A stretch of 8,869 nt of DNA, taken from contig ONVT01000319.1 of the NCBI GenBank assembly GCA_900321365.1, positions 1 through 8,869 of the forward strand, read 5' to 3'. A model generated the notes under the pieces. The model was not told where the DNA came from. It searched no databases and worked only from the letters and a program-made list of their open reading frames with translations. Source of the DNA: an uncultured Eubacteriales bacterium. GTDB taxonomy: Bacteria > Bacillota_A > Clostridia > Lachnospirales > Lachnospiraceae. The translations under genes were made by a program, and so were the position numbers. Below are positions 1-6,301 of the stretch, one piece after another. Position 1 is the first letter of the stretch. Each line of letters opens with the position of its first letter.

Positions 1-8
1 TGGAAAGC

Positions 9-1325
9 ATGAAAGAATCGAAGAACAGGGAACCGGTCATACGTGTGGAAAACGTGACCAAGAGCTACCGTCTCTATAATCGGCAGCGCGACCGGCTGTG
101 GGAGTCCCTGGGACTGGACTTCCGGAAAAACTACAAAGAGAAGCATGCCCTGAACGGTGTGAGCTTTGAGGTTGCAAGGGGCGAGACAGTCGGCATCATC
201 GGGACCAACGGATCCGGGAAGTCGACCATGCTGAAGCTGATCACGGGAGTCCTGACGCCCACTGCGGGCCGGATTGACGTGGACGGCAGGATCAGCGCTC
301 TTCTGGAACTGGGTGCCGGCTTCAACATGGAATATACCGGCATCGAGAACATCTACCTGAACGGGACCATGATCGGGTTCACGAAAGAAGAAATCGACCA
401 AAGGCTACAGTCCATCATCGATTTCGCGGACATCGGGGATTATGTGAACCAGCCGGTCAAGAGCTACTCCAGCGGCATGTTCGTGCGTCTTGCCTTCGCG
501 GTGGCGATTAATATCGATCCGGAGATCCTGATCGTGGATGAGGCCCTGTCCGTCGGCGATGTGTTTTTCCAGTCGAAATGCTACCGGAAGTTTGAGGACT
601 TCAAGAGAGAAGGGAAGACGATCCTCTTCGTCTCCCATGACCTGAGCGCGATCTCCCGCTACTGTGACCGCGCGATCCTGCTGAATCAGGGCGACAAGGT
701 GTATGAGGGGACGCCGAAGGAGGCGATCGACATTTACAAAAAGGTTCTGGTCGACCAGTTCCATCGGGGAACCGGGACTGCGGACGCCTCTGACGTTCCG
801 GGAGACGGCCCGCGCGAGGAGGATTCCGGAACCGGGCAGGAGCGGTGGAAAGATCATTTTCCGGTCAATCCCAGTCTTGTCGAGTACGGAGAGAAGAACG
901 CGGAGATCATCGACTATGGTCTCTATGACGAGAAGGGGCTTCCGACATCCAATTTCATCAAGGGGTCCGCGTTCACGGTGAAAATGCGCATCCGTGCCCG
1001 TGAGACAGTACTCGAGCCGATCTTCGCGTTTACCATCAAGAACCTGAAGGGGATCGAGATCTGCGGGACAAACACGACCATGGAAAAAATCCCTGTCGCC
1101 ACGATGCATGACGGGGACGAGCATATCGTTACCTTCACCCAGAAGATCGACCTCCAGGGAGGTGAATACCTGCTCTCACTCGGATGCACCGGCTATCAGG
1201 ACGGGATGTTCCGGGTGTTCCACCGCCTGTATGACGTCATCTCCCTCACAGTGGTTTCCTCCAGGGATACGGTGGGCTTCTATGACATGAACAGTACGTG
1301 TGTCCTCGATCCTGAGGAGCACTGA
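9..1325 (+). CDS. ABC-2 polysaccharide exporter ATP-binding subunit with C-terminal Wzt-type domain
   Basis: This 438-residue protein is the ATPase half of an exporter for a lipid-linked glycan (Wzt/TagH/RfbE-like) and should act on the cytoplasmic face with a Wzm/TagG-type permease, which is not in the window and probably lies upstream. Visible motifs are Walker A GTNGSGKS (65-72), the LELGAGF segment typical of polysaccharide exporters (100-105 region), ABC signature YSSGM (153-157), Walker B ILIVDE (173-178) and the H-loop histidine 210, so the ATPase looks intact. A variable acidic and Gly-rich linker (about 251-290) leads to a beta-rich C-terminal domain (about 290-430) matching in position and length the Wzt C-terminal carbohydrate-binding domain; plain TagH-like ATPases end near residue 250. 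The start is supported by the usual family N-terminus (IRVENVTKSY at 11-20), but the ribosome site GGAAAG lies only 1 base from the ATG and the frame is open to the window edge, so a slightly earlier start is possible. Confidence 0.93.
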   Translation: MKESKNREPVIRVENVTKSYRLYNRQRDRLWESLGLDFRKNYKEKHALNGVSFEVARGETVGIIGTNGSGKSTMLKLITGVLTPTAGRIDVDGRISALLELGAGFNMEYTGIENIYLNGTMIGFTKEEIDQRLQSIIDFADIGDYVNQPVKSYSSGMFVRLAFAVAINIDPEILIVDEALSVGDVFFQSKCYRKFEDFKREGKTILFVSHDLSAISRYCDRAILLNQGDKVYEGTPKEAIDIYKKVLVDQFHRGTGTADASDVPGDGPREEDSGTGQERWKDHFPVNPSLVEYGEKNAEIIDYGLYDEKGLPTSNFIKGSAFTVKMRIRARETVLEPIFAFTIKNLKGIEICGTNTTMEKIPVATMHDGDEHIVTFTQKIDLQGGEYLLSLGCTGYQDGMFRVFHRLYDVISLTVVSSRDTVGFYDMNSTCVLDPEEH

Positions 1326-1337
1326 AAAGTGACAAAT

Positions 1338-1341
1338 GGAG
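1338..1341 (+). promoter_or_regulatory. Shine-Dalgarno of the methyltransferase/kinase-like gene
   Basis: GGAG sits 7 bases before the ATG at 1349, within a 23-base gap after the exporter ATPase gene. It favours 1349 over the out-of-frame ATG at 1336, whose frame closes after 8 codons. The tight spacing and lack of a terminator imply co-transcription with the exporter gene. Confidence 0.7.
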
Positions 1342-1348
1342 ATCAGGC

Positions 1349-3457
1349 ATGGCAGAGCTTAATACACAGTATTATCAGGGAAATGATCAGTATTCGGACG
1401 GTGAGGTCGAGGAGCGGATTCTCCGGATCGTGCAGGAGAAGAAGAGCCTCGAGGAGTCCGGCGAGAGGTCATTTCCTGTTTTGTATCATCTGTCCCAGGT
1501 GCGGGAGAACATTCTCTCCTGGTATGACTTCCGGGAAGGGGCGTCGATTCTTGAGATCGGCGCGGGACCAGGGGCAATCACGGGGCTCCTGTGCCGCAGG
1601 TGCGCTCAGGTGACAGCCGTGGAGCTGTCCCTGCTCAGGGCGCAGATCAACTATGAGCGCCATAAGGATTTCGAAAACCTGAAGATCATGGTCGGAAACC
1701 TGAATGACATGCAGTTTGGGCAGAAGTTTGACTATGTCATCCTGAACGGGGTCTTCGAGTATGCCGGATCCTTTACAGAGGGACCGGATCCCTATGGAAC
1801 ATTCCTGAGACGGTGCGCGGACTATCTGAAGGAAGACGGCCTTCTTCTGATCGCGATCGAGAACCGGCTCGGGCTGAAATACTTTGCAGGCGCTCCCGAG
1901 GACCACACCGGGAATTATATGGAGGGGCTGAAGGAGTATCCGGAAAACCGGGCGGTGCATACATTTTCCAGGCAGGAATGGGAGGAGCTGTGTGAGAGGT
2001 GTTCCCTGCCTTACCGGAGATTCTATTACCCGTACCCGGACTACAAGTTCCCGAATGAGATTTTTACCCAGGAGACGTTGAGTGCGGACGGATTCTCGAG
2101 ATGCGCGTGGAATTTCAATCCGGACCGTCTGGAACTGTTCAGCGAGCAGGCAATGGGAACGGCGCTGTGCCGGGAAGGCGTGATGGCGTCATTTATGAAC
2201 TCCTTCCTGATCGAGGCGGGGGGAGAAGCGGCAGGCTCATCGCGCCGGGGGGATCAGATCCTTTATGCCAAGATCAGCTCCGACCGTGCCCCGGAGTACC
2301 GGATCCAGACAGTGATTCAGAGGCGGCTGGACGGTACAGAGGCAGTTGTCAAGAGTCCGCTTACAAAAGAGGCCAGGGGGCATCTTCGCCGGATGCACGA
2401 GCGGGAAACGCAGTCTTTAAAAGAGTCCGCATCCTCTTCTTCCCGGTTTCGCCTTCTTCAGAGTGAAATGCTCTCTGACGGATCTCTCGTCTACCCGTTT
2501 CTTGAAGCGGACAGCCTGGCGAAGCGCCTGGAGGCGGATCCCTCCTCCATCCGGAATGCATGCAGGGCTCTGCTGGAGGGGATCCTCACCGGCTGCAGCG
2601 TGGAGAGTGTGTATACGGAAGAATTCACTGAGATGTTCGGGACAGCCCGGTCTGAGAGGACGGATGGGAAGGACCTCAGGATGGTGAGCCCCGCGAACAT
2701 TGATCTGATCTTTGACAACATCTTCCCCGGAGAGGAGCATGATGATGTGATCGACGGGGAATGGATTACCGACACGCCTGTTCCGGCGCTGTTCCTTCTG
2801 TGGCGCGCCGTCAATGAACTGTATTCCGGTCGCAGAGAACTGGAGAGGGTTCTCCCACGGGAAAAACTTCTGAAGGAGTACGGGATCGATGCCGCCCTGC
2901 AGCAGGTGTTCTGGAAGTGGGCGACGCATTTTGAGAAGGAATACGTGAAGGCAAACCGTCTGGCAGACTATGCCCTTCCGGTGAAAAAAGCCGACCTGAA
3001 GGATCTTCTCTGGTCCGGCCAGGATGTCCGGCTGACGGCAACGCTTTATCTTGACCGGGGAAGTGGCTGGAGGGAAGAGGACGCGATCCACACGGATGTC
3101 TTCCTTGAGAACGGAAAGTACGATGTCACCTTCGAGATCGAAGACCCTGCCGGAGTCCGCGCCCTGCGCTTTGACCCGCTGGAGGGCTCTCCCTGTATCT
3201 GCGATCTTTGCGCAGCGCAGGGGGAACTGCGGCAGATGAACGCGTCTGCGCTTTCGCAAGGCGGATGGGTGTTCCTTACGGAGGATCCCGCGTACCAGGT
3301 GCGCTGCGCGAAAGTCCCCGGGAAGCTTCGCGTGACGGGCGGGGTGAGGATAAAGGATCTGAGATGGGCACTGGAAAAAAGCCAGGAGCTGCTGAAGGCA
3401 GCGCGCCTTGGCCCGGCAGGGAATCTTGCCCGCCGTGTCCTGAGACATGTGAGGTGA
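1349..3457 (+). CDS. SAM-dependent methyltransferase fused to a kinase-like domain and C-terminal beta domain
   Basis: This 702-residue protein starts with a class I SAM methyltransferase: motif I ILEIGAGPG (67-75), the acidic post-II residue in VTAVELS (88-94), and motif IV-like FDYVILNGVFEY (127-138). After about residue 300 comes a region readable as a degenerate protein-kinase/APH fold: a VVK lysine (K335), a helix with E351/E353, a hinge-like YPFLEADSLAKRL (382-393), a catalytic-loop-like NIDLIFDN (450-457, equivalent to HxDxxxxN with His replaced by Asn) and VIDGEW (467-472, in place of DFG). Residues about 555-670 form a beta-rich domain with the LYLDRGSGW and LRFDPLEG motifs often seen in Firmicute surface-glycan enzymes. 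Family knowledge: E. coli WbdD joins methyltransferase and kinase to cap O-antigen chains. I infer a similar capping role, supported by the adjacent Wzt-type ATPase. Most annotation would say only 'methyltransferase'. Methyltransferase is secure; kinase activity is unproven. Confidence 0.88.
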   Translation: MAELNTQYYQGNDQYSDGEVEERILRIVQEKKSLEESGERSFPVLYHLSQVRENILSWYDFREGASILEIGAGPGAITGLLCRRCAQVTAVELSLLRAQINYERHKDFENLKIMVGNLNDMQFGQKFDYVILNGVFEYAGSFTEGPDPYGTFLRRCADYLKEDGLLLIAIENRLGLKYFAGAPEDHTGNYMEGLKEYPENRAVHTFSRQEWEELCERCSLPYRRFYYPYPDYKFPNEIFTQETLSADGFSRCAWNFNPDRLELFSEQAMGTALCREGVMASFMNSFLIEAGGEAAGSSRRGDQILYAKISSDRAPEYRIQTVIQRRLDGTEAVVKSPLTKEARGHLRRMHERETQSLKESASSSSRFRLLQSEMLSDGSLVYPFLEADSLAKRLEADPSSIRNACRALLEGILTGCSVESVYTEEFTEMFGTARSERTDGKDLRMVSPANIDLIFDNIFPGEEHDDVIDGEWITDTPVPALFLLWRAVNELYSGRRELERVLPREKLLKEYGIDAALQQVFWKWATHFEKEYVKANRLADYALPVKKADLKDLLWSGQDVRLTATLYLDRGSGWREEDAIHTDVFLENGKYDVTFEIEDPAGVRALRFDPLEGSPCICDLCAAQGELRQMNASALSQGGWVFLTEDPAYQVRCAKVPGKLRVTGGVRIKDLRWALEKSQELLKAARLGPAGNLARRVLRHVR

Positions 3458-3458
3458 G
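3451..3458 (+). promoter_or_regulatory. Shine-Dalgarno overlapping the upstream stop codon
   Basis: GAGGTGAG overlaps the last codons and TGA stop (3455-3457) of the methyltransferase gene and lies about 7 bases before the ATG at 3462. Only 4 bases separate the two reading frames, so translation of the double glycosyltransferase is probably coupled to that of the methyltransferase. Confidence 0.75.
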
Positions 3459-3461
3459 AGT

Positions 3462-6242
3462 ATGGGCAGAAACAGCATCCACAGCGCAGTGGACATCGTT
3501 GTCCCCGTTTACAACGGATATGATGATCTGATCCGGTGCATTGAGAGCATCAGGAGATATACGGATCTTTCGCGCCACCGCGTTCTTCTGATTGATGACT
3601 GCAGCACGGATGAACGGATCCGGCCGGTTCTCAGGGCGGCGGGGGCCGGGACTCAGATAAGCGCGGACCATGGCGTGATTGCGCTTTTCAATGAGAAGAA
3701 CAGGGGATTCTCCGCTAATGTCAACACAGGGCTTTCCTGGTCGGACCGCGACACCATCCTGCTGAATTCCGATACCATCGTCACGCATGGATGGGTGGAT
3801 AAGCTCCAGTCCTGTGCCTGCCGGTCAGAGAGGATCGCCACGGTGACGCCTCTGTCCAACGCGGCGACCCTTGCCAGCGTCCCGGTCTTTCTGAAAGACA
3901 ATCCGCTGCCGGAGGGCTACACGGTCGAGTCATACGGCGCTCTGGTGGAGCGGGTATCCCTGCGTCGCTATCCACGCGTAAACGTCGGGGTCGGATTCTG
4001 CATGTATGTCTGCCAGGATGCGTTTGCGTTGGTCGGAGCGTTCGATGAGAAAGCGTTCGCGCGCGGATACGGGGAGGAGAATGACTTCTGTTTCCGCTGC
4101 TCGATGCTGGGATTCGTCCATGTGCTCTGTGACGATACCTTCATCTACCACAGGGGGACGGCCTCCTTTGCCACAGAGGAAAAGAAGAAGCTCATCGAAG
4201 AACATACGCGGATTCTCAGGAAGCGCTATCCGCAGTTCATGGAGAAGAATGACGAATACTGCCGGACGGATCCGGATTCCGAGATCCGTGACAACCTGCT
4301 CCTTCACCAGTGCCTTGACAACGGAAAAAGGAATCTCCTCTATTTTCTGCATCTGGACTTCCGCCAGATTGCGAAGAAGAATATCGGAGGCACCCAGCTT
4401 CATGTGCGGGACCTTGTGGCGGGGGCAAAGGAGGACTGCAATGTTTTTGTCTGCGCGAGGGACAGGGATGTACTCCGGGTGACGATCTATCTTTCCGGTC
4501 AGAACCTTCCGGAATGGAAGTTGCTTCAGAGTGAGGAGTCAGCGGACGCGGACGGAAAGCTGGTCACTCTGTCATTTCCCATCGGGGAGGAAGAATCCTA
4601 TCCGGTTTTCTATGACGAGAGGCTTGAAAATGTGCTCAAGAAGGTTCTGTCCTCCTTCTCGATCGACATGGTGCATGTCCATCATACGCAGGGACTGTCC
4701 CTGGATATCTTCCGTGTGTGCCGCTCCCTGGAGATCCCGGTGGTTGCCACTCTGCATGACTATTATTACGCGTGCCCGACGACAAAGCTCCTTACACCCT
4801 CCGGTCAGTTCTGCCCCCGGACAGAGAATTACGCGGATCCCTCCGACCGTATCTGCGCGAAGTGCCTTCACAAAAACTGTGGTTACGGAAGAGTCCGTGT
4901 GATGAAGAGATGGAGGGAAGAGAACCTCCGCGCCCTGAGGTCGTGCCGGAAGCTGTTCTTTCCGAGCGAGAGCGCGAAGAACATCATGTGCACGGCATTT
5001 GAATCTCTGGAAAGCATGAGCCTGACAATCGGACACGGAACCGACATCGTCCCCTCCGGAACGGTTCTGACGGATCCTCCGAAAATGATCCGTCGGACGG
5101 ACCGGATGCATTCCAGACTGGACCAGATGCCGGGGGACGGCGGGAGCTTTCATTATATCTCCGGATGGGCGTATCTGGACGAATCGAACAGTTCAGATAC
5201 ATCGATTCTTATCGAAGTGACAGGCCCGGACGGTAAGGTATTCTGCCTGCAGGTGAGGAAACACGCCCGTCCGGACGTGGCCGCGGCGGCGGCCACGCAG
5301 GACTGCCTCTGGAGCGGGATACACGCGGTTTTCCAGGTTCCGGGGCTGAAAGAAGGGCGTATCCGGATACGGCTGCTCATCCGTGAGAAGGACACGGTCT
5401 GGACGGACGGGAAGACCTACAGGACTTCCTGGAAGGAGACGGCGTCCGGCACAGGGAGGCTGAATGTTGCCTATCTGGGCGGCGTGACAAGGGCGAAGGG
5501 ATCCGGGGTGCTCAGGCAGCTGATCGAGTCCGGCGACACCTCTTTTAACCTGTTTGTGTACGGCGAGGTCGGAGACCCGAAGGTGAGGGCTTTGAAGGCG
5601 GCTGACAATGTTTTCTTTTCCGGGGTCTACCAGAAGGACGATATCTTCGACCTGCTTCGCGCGAGCCGGATTGACGTCGCCATCATACTCCCTCTCTGGG
5701 CGGAGACCTTCTGTTATACACTCTCAGAGGCCTGGTCCTGCCGGATTCCGGTAATTGGAACCGACCTGGGCGCTGTCGGGGAGAGGATCCGCGCCACAGG
5801 CGCGGGATGGCTGGTAAGCCCCGATGCTGACGGGGATGACGTGAGGAGACTTCTGGAGCACATCCGCACCCATCCGCGCGAACTGGAGGAGAAGAGGCGA
5901 AAAGCCGGGGAAGTTCCGTTAAGGAGTGTCGCGCAGATGAACGCGGAATACCGCAGACTGTATGAGATGTATCTTGTGCCCGCGGACCCTGTGGTTGTCA
6001 GGGCGGACCAGGATCCGGATCCGGAATTCGTATTCCAGGGACTGGCCATGGCGAATCCGGGTGTGAAGGGCAGCAGGGGAGAGGCGCAGATGAATCTTCT
6101 CCGTGAGGAAAATGAGCTGCTCCGCACATCGATGGAGATGCTGAAGAATACGACCTCTTACAAGGTGGCGCGAAAGATTTCCGAAGCGGACATCCCGTTC
6201 AAGGAACCGCTGAAGAAGATGCTGAAGGGTGCTGTAAAATAA
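3462..6242 (+). CDS. Bifunctional glycosyltransferase: GT2 domain plus GT4 domain with an inserted beta-sandwich
   Basis: This 926-residue protein carries two sugar-transfer domains. The N-terminal GT2 (about 8-265) has IVVPVYNG (12-19), LIDDCS (43-48), the NSD metal site (102-104), and GYGEENDFCFR (202-212) holding the likely catalytic acidic residues. The second is GT4/GT-B: the IGGTQLHV loop (308-315), VHVHHTQG (404-411), VATLHDYYYACP (428-439), FFPSES (499-504), then after an interruption LNVAYLGGVTRAKG (667-680) and the EX7E pair E748/E756. Between the two Rossmann halves, about 560-655, lies a beta-rich insert (ISGWAYLD, RPDVA). Cysteines 438, 451, 465, 468 and 473 cluster in the GT4 N-half and could bind metal or serve structure. 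The tail (about 873-896) is a predicted coiled coil followed by TTSYKVARKI, a common C-terminal motif of such enzymes. No signal peptide or membrane segment is seen, so it should act in the cytosol at the membrane. Sugar specificity cannot be read from sequence. Confidence 0.92.
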   Translation: MGRNSIHSAVDIVVPVYNGYDDLIRCIESIRRYTDLSRHRVLLIDDCSTDERIRPVLRAAGAGTQISADHGVIALFNEKNRGFSANVNTGLSWSDRDTILLNSDTIVTHGWVDKLQSCACRSERIATVTPLSNAATLASVPVFLKDNPLPEGYTVESYGALVERVSLRRYPRVNVGVGFCMYVCQDAFALVGAFDEKAFARGYGEENDFCFRCSMLGFVHVLCDDTFIYHRGTASFATEEKKKLIEEHTRILRKRYPQFMEKNDEYCRTDPDSEIRDNLLLHQCLDNGKRNLLYFLHLDFRQIAKKNIGGTQLHVRDLVAGAKEDCNVFVCARDRDVLRVTIYLSGQNLPEWKLLQSEESADADGKLVTLSFPIGEEESYPVFYDERLENVLKKVLSSFSIDMVHVHHTQGLSLDIFRVCRSLEIPVVATLHDYYYACPTTKLLTPSGQFCPRTENYADPSDRICAKCLHKNCGYGRVRVMKRWREENLRALRSCRKLFFPSESAKNIMCTAFESLESMSLTIGHGTDIVPSGTVLTDPPKMIRRTDRMHSRLDQMPGDGGSFHYISGWAYLDESNSSDTSILIEVTGPDGKVFCLQVRKHARPDVAAAAATQDCLWSGIHAVFQVPGLKEGRIRIRLLIREKDTVWTDGKTYRTSWKETASGTGRLNVAYLGGVTRAKGSGVLRQLIESGDTSFNLFVYGEVGDPKVRALKAADNVFFSGVYQKDDIFDLLRASRIDVAIILPLWAETFCYTLSEAWSCRIPVIGTDLGAVGERIRATGAGWLVSPDADGDDVRRLLEHIRTHPRELEEKRRKAGEVPLRSVAQMNAEYRRLYEMYLVPADPVVVRADQDPDPEFVFQGLAMANPGVKGSRGEAQMNLLREENELLRTSMEMLKNTTSYKVARKISEADIPFKEPLKKMLKGAVK
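5276..5297 (+). repeat. Perfect 9-bp GC-rich inverted repeat inside the glycosyltransferase gene
   Basis: CGTGGCCGC at 5276-5284 is matched by GCGGCCACG at 5289-5297 with the 4-base loop GGCG. The DNA encodes DVAAAAAT (605-612) in the inserted beta domain, using mixed GCC/GCG alanine codons that complete the symmetry. It would form a strong mRNA hairpin; there is no T-tract, so it is not an intrinsic terminator. A function is not shown. Confidence 0.8.
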
Positions 6243-6253
6243 CTTCTGAAAGA

Positions 6254-6288
6254 CAGGCAGATTCGGAAGATCTGTTTAACAATGCCTG
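6254..6288 (+). repeat. Inverted repeats in the leader of the tandem GT2 gene
   Basis: The 59-base gap between the two glycosyltransferase genes holds CAGGCA (6254-6259) facing TGCCTG (6283-6288), and a nested CAGAT (6258-6262) facing ATCTG (6270-6274). The arms share bases 6258-6259, so the two full stems compete, though a shortened CAGG/CCTG outer stem could coexist with the inner one. The outer 3' arm touches the ribosome site. No U-tract follows, so this is not a terminator. Confidence 0.4.
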
Positions 6289-6294
6289 GGAGGA
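6288..6294 (+). promoter_or_regulatory. Shine-Dalgarno of the tandem GT2 gene
   Basis: GGGAGGA lies 7 bases before the ATG at 6302 and fixes that start. The out-of-frame ATG at 6282 lies ahead of the site and its frame closes after 7 codons. Confidence 0.75.
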
Positions 6295-6301
6295 AGCTAA
6301 G

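Noticed and set aside
405..1124. A 239-codon minus-strand open frame opposite the exporter ATPase gene
   Set aside because: It lies wholly within a gene with intact ATPase motifs, shows no recognisable domain, and such antisense frames are expected in GC-rich DNA.
2218..2223. A run of six G in the methyltransferase/kinase-like gene, between the two domains, as a possible phase-variation site
   Set aside because: Six bases is short for slipped-strand switching, the frame is intact, and such runs are common in GC-rich coding DNA.
2417..3496. A 359-codon minus-strand open frame opposite the methyltransferase/kinase-like gene
   Set aside because: No recognisable motif, no ribosome site of note, and it overlaps a clear plus-strand gene and the start of the next; treated as a shadow.
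6010..6026. Repeated GGATCC GGATCC GGAATTC resembling an engineered cloning-site cluster
   Set aside because: It is in frame and encodes DPDPEF in an open, unbroken gene; GGATCC is frequent throughout the window, so no engineering is implied.
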